From assembly GCA_022508845.1 (NCBI GenBank), contig JAFLUL010000006.1, positions 1 to 45,294 of the forward strand: a stretch of DNA of 45,294 bases. Direction: 5' to 3'. The DNA is from Oscillospiraceae bacterium (GTDB lineage: Bacteria; Bacillota; Clostridia; Oscillospirales; Acutalibacteraceae). The notes beneath the pieces are model-generated. The model made no database searches. It saw only the letters and a program-made list of their open reading frames with translations, and was not told where the DNA came from. Positions 34,857 to 42,889 of the stretch are shown in pieces. Numbering within the stretch: position 1 is the first letter of the stretch; every line of letters begins with the position of its first letter. A program made the position numbers and the translations under genes.

Positions 34857-34885
34857 TTGACTTAAGATGATTAAAATAATATAAT
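34857..34885 (+). promoter_or_regulatory. Promoter of the dockerin operon
   Basis: TTGACT (34857-34862) and perfect TATAAT (34880-34885), 17 bp apart, followed by GGAGGG and the ATG at 34905. It is divergent to the lipoprotein B promoter. Confidence 0.8.
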
Positions 34886-34904
34886 ACACTCGGAGGGAAA
34901 CGGT

Positions 34905-36116
34905 ATGAAAAGATTATTCTGTGCCTTTTTATGCTTTACATTTATATTTGCTTATTTTTCTGCTCCCGCAGGAGCGGAGAATGTTTTTTCTTCGCCCGAG
35001 GTAAAGAGCTTAAGCGTAGAAAAAGGATCAAACGACATAATTTACGCTTTTTCGCTCTCCTGCGAAGAGGCGGCTGCCTATGAAAAACAAAGGCTTGCAG
35101 CCTATGAAAACGTTAAATCAAAATATACCGACGCCGAGCTTATCGCCGCCGGGCAGAGCTGGCTGCTTTATGAAACGGTTTTGCTTATAAATGCCGAGAA
35201 GGGCGGCAAATCTGCCGTTATCGGAGATAAGGGCGTTAATAATAAGAGCTTTTCATTATCTCTTTGCAGGGATATTCTTCCCGCACTTGTTTCGGCAGGG
35301 CTTTATGAACATTCCGCATTTAATTTTAAGCTTACATTCAGCATTGCATTAAAGTTTGAAGGAGATTATATTGACGCTTCTCCCGTATGCGGGGCAGATA
35401 AACTTATTTGTCCTGCAACAGCAAGAATAATTTATAACATCAGCGATAAGGCCGATAACCCAAATCCCTCGTTTATTTTCACTCCCTATGAAAAATATAC
35501 TCTTAAAAACCCAACTCTTGAGGGTTATACTTTTGCCGGATGGGAAACTCCAAACGGATTTGTAAACTCTATTCCCGCAAACACTCCCGAATACATTCTT
35601 ACCGCAAAATGGGACGCCAGAACATACAAAATTAATTATGTCCTCACTACCCGCGCAGGGTCGTTTATATATGTTGACAACACGGGCAATCCGAAAACAC
35701 GCGTTTTCGGAGAGGAAACGGAAATTTTTGCCGTAAACGCTCCGCTGGGCTATGTTTTCGGCGGATGGTACGAAAACGCATATTTTACCGGAGAAGCGGT
35801 CACTTCAATTGCCGCCGACAGAACGGGAGATATTCTTCTTTTTGCAAGATGGCTTACTGAAGAAGAGGCAGAGAACGAAAAGCTTATCGAAGAACACTGG
35901 GGCGACCTTGACTCAGACGGAAAAATCACCGCCGCCGATGCAAGGCTGGCTCTTCGGTGCGCTGTCGGACTTGACTTTTTGCAAAGCAATATTCTTTCAC
36001 GCGCCGATTTTGAGGGAAGCGGAGTTATAACCGCAGGAAACGCCCGCCAGCTTTTGAGAATTGCCGTTGGACTTGACTCGCTTAAACAGATTCTGACGCT
36101 CTATGGGAGGCTCTGA
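34905..36116 (+). CDS. Secreted InlB-repeat protein with C-terminal dockerin
   Basis: A 403-residue secreted protein with a signal peptide (1-24, ending PAGAEN). Residues 25-190 form an unrecognised domain rich in Ala, Glu and Lys. Two InlB-type repeats follow (LEGYTFAGWETPNGF near 205, GYVFGGWYENAYFTGEA near 283). Residues 331-393 form a type I dockerin. Its first F-hand is complete (GDLDSDGKITAADARLALR). The second is changed (ADFEGSGVITAGNARQLLR; Glu, Ser and Asn at ligand positions 3, 5 and 12). Dockerins bind cohesins to build cellulosome-like or other surface complexes; no cohesin is seen here. GGAGGG is well placed. It is cotranscribed with the next gene, 1 bp apart. Confidence 0.88.
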   Translation: MKRLFCAFLCFTFIFAYFSAPAGAENVFSSPEVKSLSVEKGSNDIIYAFSLSCEEAAAYEKQRLAAYENVKSKYTDAELIAAGQSWLLYETVLLINAEKGGKSAVIGDKGVNNKSFSLSLCRDILPALVSAGLYEHSAFNFKLTFSIALKFEGDYIDASPVCGADKLICPATARIIYNISDKADNPNPSFIFTPYEKYTLKNPTLEGYTFAGWETPNGFVNSIPANTPEYILTAKWDARTYKINYVLTTRAGSFIYVDNTGNPKTRVFGEETEIFAVNAPLGYVFGGWYENAYFTGEAVTSIAADRTGDILLFARWLTEEEAENEKLIEEHWGDLDSDGKITAADARLALRCAVGLDFLQSNILSRADFEGSGVITAGNARQLLRIAVGLDSLKQILTLYGRL

Positions 36117-36117
36117 A

Positions 36118-37650
36118 ATGCAGATTAAAAAAATCTTATCAGCGGTTTTATGTATCTTTTTGTGCATAGGAAGTGTTTTACCCGCTTTTGCTGCAGACAG
36201 AGTTAAATATACCGTTTCGGCCGAAAAGGCAAATATGCTTCCCTCCCCAGACGCTTTAAGATCGCCGATATGGACGCTGCAAAAGGGCGATATAGTTTAT
36301 GTTTCCGAAACGCAGAACAATTTCGGTTTTATAACTCTCAAATCAAACGGAATAAGCGGATGGGTTTATATGCCGCTGCTCACATTCTCGGGCGAAAAAG
36401 CTCAGAACACCGAAAACATAAAGAAAATATACGTTAAGTCCATACCCACAAAAACAAGCTATATTGAGGGAGAAGAGGAATTTTCCGCCGAGGGATTAAA
36501 AATTTTCGCGTCCTTCTCGGACGGAAAACAGGACGCCGAGATATCGGGCTATAAGCTCTATGTTCCGGATTTTTCGTCCTACGGCACAAAAACGGTTTAT
36601 ATTTCTTATTCCGCTCCGGGCGGCGCAGTATTTAACGCAAGTTTTTCGGTCGAGGTCATTAAGGTGCCTCTCGGGAATATTACAGTTGTTTCATTGCCCG
36701 ATAAAACGGACTACATCGAGGGCGAAACGCTCGATTTATCAGGGCTTAAACTTAAGCTGTCCTACTCCGACGGCAGAGCGGACGAAATCTACGCCGCAGA
36801 GGATATTCTCACTAACCGCGACTTTACGCTGCTCGGCTGCCATTCGGAAACGCAGGACAAGGAGCTTTCCTACGGAAAACACACTCTGAACATATACTAT
36901 AAATACCCTGAAATAAGCTGCTCGGTTTCTTTCAGCGCGAAGAGGAAAACGCTTTTATCTCTCAGCATAAAAACTCTGCCGAAATCGCTTGTTACCTATT
37001 CAAAAACTGCAGTTCCGAGCCTTGACGGACTTACCTTAACCGCCGTTTTCGACAACAATCAGAGCATTACGGTTTATCCGAAGGACTGCAATGTAAACTG
37101 CGATCCCTCAAATTTCATTCTCGGTTCGGGGAATATAGTAACCGTAAGCTACGGCGGAAAAAGCATAATTCTTGATTTTACCTACGCGATAGACGAAATA
37201 ACAGGGCTGAAGGTCATAACCCCCCGGGTGATGAATTTCACTCTCGGCGAAAAAATCGACCTCAGCGAGCTTAAGGTTTATATAACAAAAAAATCGGGCG
37301 AAGAAACACCCATTTCGGATTATTCGATGAGCGAAATAGACCCATCCGTTTCGGGAGCACAGACCGTTCAGATCGTATATAAAGAGTTTTCGGAAGTTTT
37401 CAACATAAACATATCCCCCTATTTTCAGCGGGGCGATGTTGACGGACTTGGAGATATTACCGCGGCTGACGCCCGCAGAGCCCTTAGAGCTGCCGTTAAA
37501 CTGATAACCCTCTCGGGATATCCCTTAAGAGCCGCCGATGCGGACGCAGACGGAGAAGTTACCGCAGCCGATGCGAGACTGATTCTCAGAGCCTCTGTTG
37601 GACTTGAAAACATACTGAGCTTTGATAATTTGATAGTATTGCCGAACTGA
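36118..37650 (+). CDS. Secreted SH3 and Ig-like protein with C-terminal dockerin
   Basis: A 510-residue secreted protein. The signal peptide (1-26, ending AFAADR) is followed by a bacterial SH3-like domain (about 27-95, with GWVYMPLL). About four Ig-like Big_3-type domains follow; two show the same lead (TSYIEGEEEFSAEGLKI and TDYIEGETLDLSGLKL). The dockerin is at about 438-499. Its first F-hand is damaged (GDVDGLGDITAADARRALR, Leu at ligand position 5) and the second intact (ADADADGEVTAADARLILR), the reverse of the preceding protein. GGGAGG (36105-36110), inside the end of that gene, fixes the ATG at 36118. Binding to a wall or glycan surface is inferred. Confidence 0.88.
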   Translation: MQIKKILSAVLCIFLCIGSVLPAFAADRVKYTVSAEKANMLPSPDALRSPIWTLQKGDIVYVSETQNNFGFITLKSNGISGWVYMPLLTFSGEKAQNTENIKKIYVKSIPTKTSYIEGEEEFSAEGLKIFASFSDGKQDAEISGYKLYVPDFSSYGTKTVYISYSAPGGAVFNASFSVEVIKVPLGNITVVSLPDKTDYIEGETLDLSGLKLKLSYSDGRADEIYAAEDILTNRDFTLLGCHSETQDKELSYGKHTLNIYYKYPEISCSVSFSAKRKTLLSLSIKTLPKSLVTYSKTAVPSLDGLTLTAVFDNNQSITVYPKDCNVNCDPSNFILGSGNIVTVSYGGKSIILDFTYAIDEITGLKVITPRVMNFTLGEKIDLSELKVYITKKSGEETPISDYSMSEIDPSVSGAQTVQIVYKEFSEVFNINISPYFQRGDVDGLGDITAADARRALRAAVKLITLSGYPLRAADADADGEVTAADARLILRASVGLENILSFDNLIVLPN

Positions 37651-37659
37651 GGAGGATAT

Positions 37660-37944
37660 ATGAAAAACACAGACAGCAGTGAATTCTTTGTCAGCTTTAC
37701 AGACGAACAGGGGCGGGAAAACCATTTTGAAATTCTTGCCGTAATTGAGTATAAGGGCGCGGATTATGCCGTTATGCTGCCCGACAACAACTCCCCTGCA
37801 TATAACGGGCTGTTATATATCTTTGAGGTTGTTGAGGAGCTTGATTCCGAAACCGACACCTATATTGGCGTTGAGGATGAGAGCATAATTAAAGCGGTCT
37901 ATGAGATGTTTATAGAAGAAGCGGAAAAAATGACAGATGAATGA
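37660..37944 (+). CDS. DUF1292 family protein
   Basis: A 94-residue acidic protein of the DUF1292 family, common in Firmicutes: a beta-rich core (FTDEQGRENHFEILAVIEYKG, DYAVMLPDN) and an acidic helical end. It begins 10 bp after the second dockerin gene with GGAGG, so it is the third gene of that operon. No function is known. DUF1292 genes usually sit with the ruvX region, so the place beside dockerin genes is uncommon. Confidence 0.85.
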   Translation: MKNTDSSEFFVSFTDEQGRENHFEILAVIEYKGADYAVMLPDNNSPAYNGLLYIFEVVEELDSETDTYIGVEDESIIKAVYEMFIEEAEKMTDE

Positions 37945-37961
37945 ATAAATAAGATTTGTTG

Positions 37962-37993
37962 TTGAAATTTATTAAAAATTATTTTATTATAAT
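37962..37993 (+). promoter_or_regulatory. Probable promoter of the sugar-epimerase/antiporter operon
   Basis: TTGAAA (37962-37967) lies 17 bp before TATTAT, within TATTATAAT (37985-37993). It is about 30 bp before the ATG at 38020. Confidence 0.5.
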
Positions 37994-38019
37994 AGAAAAT
38001 CATTCCGGGAGGAAAAATT

Positions 38020-38754
38020 ATGAAATTTGCGGTACAGCTTTATTCGCTCAGACACCACATAAGCTCTGGAGAGGATCTTCTTGCTATCCTCGAAAGAGTT
38101 AAGGAACTTGGATTTGACGGCGTTGAGTTTGCGGGCTTCCAGGGACTTTCTGCCGAAGATTTGAGAGCAAAGCTCGATGAAACAGGACTTAAATGCGTTG
38201 GCGCGCATATGAGTATTAACGATATGAGAGAGGAAAATCTCCAAAATTCAATAAACTACATAAAAACCCTCGGCTCGGACATTTTTGGCATAGGCGGGGC
38301 AGACACCGCAACCGAAACCTCATTGAACGAAGTTATTGAGGTTTTGGGAAATGCCGATAAAATAGCTCAGCAGCAGGGAATGAAAGTTTATTTCCATAAT
38401 CACACAAGCGAATTTACCCCTCCGCTTTTTGCCGAGAAGCCCGGCACGATATTTGACAGACTGAAAGAATCCTGCCATATGCAGATAGACACCTATTGGA
38501 GCTTTGCCGCAGGTCAGGACAACTATAAGCTTATAACCGAAAACAAGGAAAGAATAGTTGACCTTCACATAAAGGACGGCAAGGGACATACCCCTACGGC
38601 TCTCGGAGAGGGCGAAAACGATCTTGACGCTGTTATAAGGGCGGCAAAGGACGCGGGAATTGAATGGCTTGTTCTCGAAAACGACGATCCCGTACCGGAC
38701 GGTCTTTCGGATATTGAAAGAAGCATGAAATGGCTGAACGCCAACGCAAGATAA
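38020..38754 (+). CDS. Sugar phosphate isomerase/epimerase (xylose isomerase-like TIM barrel)
   Basis: A 244-residue TIM-barrel protein of the AP endonuclease 2 / IolE-type family. Likely metal ligands are in GAHMS, VYFHNHTSEF near 128, MQIDTYWSF near 155 and VDLHIKDGKGH near 180, with VLENDDP near the end. Members epimerise or dehydrate sugars and inositol derivatives. GGGAGG precedes the ATG. It is 12 bp before the second epimerase gene, which has related folds. The exact substrate is unknown. It could work with the Gfo/Idh gene 24 kb away, but no link is shown. Confidence 0.88.
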   Translation: MKFAVQLYSLRHHISSGEDLLAILERVKELGFDGVEFAGFQGLSAEDLRAKLDETGLKCVGAHMSINDMREENLQNSINYIKTLGSDIFGIGGADTATETSLNEVIEVLGNADKIAQQQGMKVYFHNHTSEFTPPLFAEKPGTIFDRLKESCHMQIDTYWSFAAGQDNYKLITENKERIVDLHIKDGKGHTPTALGEGENDLDAVIRAAKDAGIEWLVLENDDPVPDGLSDIERSMKWLNANAR

Positions 38755-38766
38755 GGAGAAAAAAGA

Positions 38767-39732
38767 ATGAAGCTCGGAGTTTTTACAACACTTTTAAGCA
38801 ATCTGCCGCTCGAAAAAGCTCTCGCATATTTTAAGAGCCTTGGCATAGAGATGGTTGAGATAGGCTGCGGCGGTTATCCCGGAAATGCCCACGCAGATCC
38901 CGATATCCTTCTTAACGATGAAAAAGCCTTTGACACGTTTAAAGGGCTTATTAAAGAATACAATATGGGAATTTCGGCTCTTTCATGCCATTCAAATCCC
39001 GTTCATCCGAACAAAGCTGAGGCTAAAGCGGCGGACGAAACCATAAGAAAAACTATTCTTCTTGCCGAAAAGCTGGGACTTCACCAGATAAACACTTTTT
39101 CGGGCTGCCCGGGCGACCACGAGGGCGCAAAATATCCGAACTGGGTAACCTGCCCCTGGCCTAATGACTTTGGATACATACTTGACTGGCAATGGAACGA
39201 GGTTCTCATCCCCTACTGGAAAGACCTTGTTAAGTTCGCAAAGGAACACGGAGTTGATAAAATAGCCCTTGAGATGCATCCGGGCTTCTGCGTTTACAAC
39301 ACCGACACTATGCTTCGCCTCAGAGAGGCAGTCGGGCCCGAAATGGGCGCAAACTTCGATCCCAGTCATCTTATATGGCAGGGTATGGAGCCTGTTCAGG
39401 TAATAAGAGCCCTCGGCGACGCAATTTTCCACGTTCACGCCAAAGACACAAGAATTGATAAATACAACACTGCGCGCACCGGAGTTCTCGACACAAAGCC
39501 ATATGCGGACGAAATAAACCGTTCGTGGATATTCCGCAGCGTTGGCTACGGAAACGATGAGCTTTACTGGAAGGATATGGTTTCAAATCTGCGCCTTGTG
39601 GGCTACGATTATGTTCTTTCCATTGAACACGAGGACAGCCTTATGAGCCAGAACGAAGGACTTTCAAAGGCGGTCGCGACGCTCAAAAACGTTCTTATTA
39701 CAGAAGAAACAGGAGCCATGTGGTGGGTGTGA
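38767..39732 (+). CDS. Sugar phosphate isomerase/epimerase (second copy, longer)
   Basis: A 321-residue TIM-barrel enzyme of the same superfamily as its neighbour. It has KSLGIEMVEIGCGGYPG near 25, LSCHSNPVHPNK, LEMHPGF near 177, NFDPSHLIWQG near 197, HVHAKDTRID near 225 and LSIEHEDS near 280, which hold the metal-binding Glu, Asp and His residues. It resembles clostridial epimerases that follow Gfo/Idh oxidoreductases. AAGGAG precedes the ATG. It is not a simple tandem copy of its neighbour; length and motif spacing differ. Confidence 0.9.
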   Translation: MKLGVFTTLLSNLPLEKALAYFKSLGIEMVEIGCGGYPGNAHADPDILLNDEKAFDTFKGLIKEYNMGISALSCHSNPVHPNKAEAKAADETIRKTILLAEKLGLHQINTFSGCPGDHEGAKYPNWVTCPWPNDFGYILDWQWNEVLIPYWKDLVKFAKEHGVDKIALEMHPGFCVYNTDTMLRLREAVGPEMGANFDPSHLIWQGMEPVQVIRALGDAIFHVHAKDTRIDKYNTARTGVLDTKPYADEINRSWIFRSVGYGNDELYWKDMVSNLRLVGYDYVLSIEHEDSLMSQNEGLSKAVATLKNVLITEETGAMWWV

Positions 39733-39751
39733 GCCCTAAGCTGAAATTATT

Positions 39752-41065
39752 ATGAACTTGCTATTAAGCGTTGCCGTGGCACTCATTGCCGGGCTTATGA
39801 TGACGCGACTATTAAAAAAACTCAAGCTGGGTCTTCCCGATGTTACGGCGTTTTTAGTCGCCGGAGTTCTTGTTGGGCCTTATGTCCTCGGACGCATCGG
39901 CGTTTCGGGGCTGGGCTTTGCCTCGATGGATGAAATTTCGGAAGTCAGCTTTTTATCAACCGTGGCTCTCGGATTTATTGCCTTTGATATAGGCAACGAG
40001 TTTCGCCTCGGTCAGCTCAAAAAAACAGGAAAAACCGCAACTGTGATAGGCATTGTTCAGGCGGTTTGCGCAACGCTCTTTGTTGATATTGCGCTTGTTG
40101 GCCTTCACTTTGTTTTGGGAGAAGATAAGCTTCCTCTGCCTGTTGCGGTAACTCTCGGAGCAATAGCCTCCGCAACCGCTCCCGCGGCAACTCTTATGGT
40201 TGTTAGGCAGTATAAGGCAAAGGGACCGCTTACAGACCTTTTGCTGCCTATTGTTGCCCTTGACGATGCTGTGGGGCTGGTTTTGTTTGCTGTGTCATTC
40301 GGCGTTGCGCAAGCGCTTGACGGCGGCAGCATAAACGCCGTTTCGGTTATAGTTAACCCGCTTGTTGAAATAATTTGCTCGCTGATTTTAGGCTCTATAA
40401 TGGGATGGCTCTTAACGCAGCTCGAAAAGCTGTTCTTTTCAAACAAAAACCGCCTGTCCCTTACGATAGCCTTTGTTGTTATGACAATAGCCCTCGCGGG
40501 CAGCGAGATAGAATTAGGCGGCAGCGGAATAAAAATAAGCTTTTCATCTCTTCTTGTATGCATGATGCTCGGAACAGTATTCTGCAATCTGAGCGAATAT
40601 TCGGTTGACATTATGAAACGCTCGGAACGCTGGACCGCGCCGCTTTATACCGTGTTTTTTGTTCTCTCGGGAGCACAGCTTGAGCTGTCCGTTTTCAAGA
40701 GCGGCTGGATAATACTTATAGGCGCGGTATACATTATTATAAGATGTCTCGGAAAATATTTCGGCTCTTTGTTCTCGTCCGCAGTTATGAAATGTGACAA
40801 TAACGTTAAAAAATACCTCGGCATAACTTTGTTCCCGCAGGCGGGCGTTGCTCTCGGTATGGTTGTAAGCGCGCAGGCTCTGGGGGCTGAACACGGAAGC
40901 ACGATAAGAAATATCATTTTGTTCAGCGTTCTCATTTATGAGCTTGTGGGTCCGATGCTGACGAAGAAATCGCTTGAAAACGCCGGAGAAATCGAAAAGC
41001 CCGTAAGCGAGGCGGAAAACAGGGCAAGGTTTGAAAAAAAGGTCAAGGCGGATGAAGCAAAATGA
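39752..41065 (+). CDS. Cation:proton antiporter (CPA2, KefB/NapA-type)
   Basis: A 437-residue membrane protein with about 12 helices, of the Na+/H+ exchanger family. CPA2-type landmarks are DVTAFLVAGVLVGPYVLG near 33, IASATAPAATLMVVRQYKAK near 140 and LPIVALDDAVGLVLF near 165, where the Asp-Asp pair of CPA2 antiporters lies. There is no TrkA-N domain at the C terminus, just a short charged tail. The start (weak ribosome site) is 19 bp after the second epimerase gene. Its end overlaps the next gene by 4 bp. Ion choice (Na+ or K+) is unknown. Confidence 0.92.
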   Translation: MNLLLSVAVALIAGLMMTRLLKKLKLGLPDVTAFLVAGVLVGPYVLGRIGVSGLGFASMDEISEVSFLSTVALGFIAFDIGNEFRLGQLKKTGKTATVIGIVQAVCATLFVDIALVGLHFVLGEDKLPLPVAVTLGAIASATAPAATLMVVRQYKAKGPLTDLLLPIVALDDAVGLVLFAVSFGVAQALDGGSINAVSVIVNPLVEIICSLILGSIMGWLLTQLEKLFFSNKNRLSLTIAFVVMTIALAGSEIELGGSGIKISFSSLLVCMMLGTVFCNLSEYSVDIMKRSERWTAPLYTVFFVLSGAQLELSVFKSGWIILIGAVYIIIRCLGKYFGSLFSSAVMKCDNNVKKYLGITLFPQAGVALGMVVSAQALGAEHGSTIRNIILFSVLIYELVGPMLTKKSLENAGEIEKPVSEAENRARFEKKVKADEAK

Positions 41066-41805
41066 AAATAAATCCGCTTTATAAGAATAAAGCCTTCGGA
41101 ACTGTTTTAATGCTTTTCGGAATTCTGGGAATGAGCCTTATTGTTTACAGGCTTTGCGTTTACCGCTTTGAATACGATCCCGAATATTCGCCGGTGGACT
41201 ACGGAAAATATAATATAATCTCATATTTCACCGTTCAGTCAAACTTTTTCGGATATATTTACCTCATATTAAATGCACTTGCTGTATTCGGGGTAAAAAA
41301 ACTGCAAAAAACAGCATTTTCTCCGCTCTTCGGAGCCTTGGCAACAACATATATTCTTATTGCCGGAATAGTTTACTGCGCCGGGATACCCATGGGCTTT
41401 ACTCCCCCGTTTAAATGGGATAACGCCTACCACTTTATGCAGAGCTTTATTCAGGTATACTATCATATGATAATGCCCGTTTTTATTGTAGTTATTTGGT
41501 TTTTTCCATCATCAAATGAGAAAATCCCTGCAAAAAAGGCGTGGCTCTTCGGCATCTATCCGCTTATATATTCCGTGTTCTCAATTATGCGCGGAGCGGT
41601 TGGAAAAATGCACTACTACCCGTATCCGTTTTATGAACCCTCTTTCTTTTGGAATATGATCTTCCCCGGCAGGGAAATAAGCTTTATTCCGGCTTATCTG
41701 CTGATGGCGCCTATGCTTTGCTTAGGGATAGGCCTTTTTATAGCCACAGGACTGCTGATTATATTCATACATAATAAAAGGATAAAAGCCTATGAAAAAG
41801 CTTAA
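41062..41805 (+). CDS. Pr6Pr-like multi-pass membrane protein
   Basis: A 247-residue protein with about six membrane helices. ISYFTVQSNFFGYIY near 52, YYHMIMPVFIVVIWFFP near 133 and YYPYPFYEPSFFW near 190 match the pattern of the bacterial Pr6Pr/FAR-17a-like membrane family. The function is unknown. Its ATG overlaps the antiporter stop (ATGA) and its end overlaps the PLP enzyme gene by 14 bp, so all three are translationally coupled. Confidence 0.78.
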   Translation: MKINPLYKNKAFGTVLMLFGILGMSLIVYRLCVYRFEYDPEYSPVDYGKYNIISYFTVQSNFFGYIYLILNALAVFGVKKLQKTAFSPLFGALATTYILIAGIVYCAGIPMGFTPPFKWDNAYHFMQSFIQVYYHMIMPVFIVVIWFFPSSNEKIPAKKAWLFGIYPLIYSVFSIMRGAVGKMHYYPYPFYEPSFFWNMIFPGREISFIPAYLLMAPMLCLGIGLFIATGLLIIFIHNKRIKAYEKA

Positions 41806-42823
41806 TTTTGCCTCCGACTACACCGAAGGAGCGCACCCCAAAATAATTGAAGCTCTTGTTTCAACAAATCTATATAAGACTTCCGGCTACGGAACAGATG
41901 AGTTCAGCGAAGAGGCGAGAGAAAAAATTCGCCTTGCCTGCGAATGTTCTGACGCGGAAATACACTTTTTATCAGGCGGCACGCAGACCAATATGACCGT
42001 TATTGACGCGCTTCTTCGTTCGTATGAGGGCGTTATTGCCGCCGAAACGGGACATATCAGCACCCACGAAGCCGGAGCAATTGAATTTTGCGGACATAAG
42101 GTTTTAACTATTCCTCATACGCTCGGAAAAATAAACGCAGAGCAGATAGAAAAGTTTATGCAGAGCTTTTTGGCGGACGGAAACCGCGAGCATACGGTTT
42201 TCCCGGGGGCAGTTTATATTTCTCAACCAACCGAATACGGAACTCTCTACTCCCTTTCGGAACTTCAAAAATTAAGCGAAGCTTGCAAAAAATACGGTCT
42301 CAGGCTCTATTGCGACGGCGCGCGGCTTGCCTATGCCCTCGGGAGCAAAGAAAACGATGTAACTCTTCCCGACCTTGCAAGGCTTTGTGACGTTTTTTAC
42401 ATCGGCGGAACAAAATGCGGAACTCTCTTCGGAGAGGCGGTTGTTATAACCGAAAAAGGACTGATACCGCACTTTTTCACCACCGTAAAGCAGCACGGCG
42501 CGCTTCTTGCAAAGGGCAGAATTGCCGGCTTGCAGTTTAATATGCTCTTTACCGATAATCTTTATGAAAAAATAGGCTCTCCCGCCGTTGAAGCGGCAGA
42601 CAGGATAAAGGAAGCTCTCGTAAAAAAAGGCTATACGCTGTTTTTTGACGCTCCTACAAATCAGATCTTTATTCTGCTTGATGATAAAAAATATGAAAGC
42701 TTAAGCGAAAAAATAATTATGAGCTTTTGGGAAAAACCGGACGAAAGCCATACTGCGGTGCGCATAGCCACAAGCTGGGCTATCACCGAGCAGGACATAA
42801 AAGATATAATTGACGTATTTTAA
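41792..42823 (+). CDS. Low-specificity threonine aldolase-like PLP enzyme
   Basis: A 343-residue fold type I PLP enzyme of the beta-eliminating lyase / threonine aldolase group, which cleaves threonine or allo-threonine to glycine and acetaldehyde. The N terminus FASDYTEGAHPKI, the cofactor region HISTHEAGAIEF, Asp in LYCDGARLAYAL and the PLP lysine in YIGGTKCGTLFGEA are present. It is the last gene of the operon and has a terminator 15 bp after the stop. Related clostridial proteins are often annotated only as aminotransferases, so the activity is probable rather than certain. Confidence 0.9.
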   Translation: MKKLNFASDYTEGAHPKIIEALVSTNLYKTSGYGTDEFSEEAREKIRLACECSDAEIHFLSGGTQTNMTVIDALLRSYEGVIAAETGHISTHEAGAIEFCGHKVLTIPHTLGKINAEQIEKFMQSFLADGNREHTVFPGAVYISQPTEYGTLYSLSELQKLSEACKKYGLRLYCDGARLAYALGSKENDVTLPDLARLCDVFYIGGTKCGTLFGEAVVITEKGLIPHFFTTVKQHGALLAKGRIAGLQFNMLFTDNLYEKIGSPAVEAADRIKEALVKKGYTLFFDAPTNQIFILLDDKKYESLSEKIIMSFWEKPDESHTAVRIATSWAITEQDIKDIIDVF

Positions 42824-42828
42824 CCGAT

Positions 42829-42872
42829 CAAAAAAAACGGTATGTACCTTAAACAGGCGCATACCATTTTTT
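42829..42872. terminator. Bidirectional terminator between convergent operons
   Basis: GGTATG (42839-42844) pairs with CATACC (42860-42865), with an A-run before and ATTTTTT after. On the plus strand it ends the threonine aldolase operon; on the minus strand T8 follows, ending the unknown gene at 42890. Confidence 0.75.
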
Positions 42873-42889
42873 ATGCTGTTTTCGCCGTA

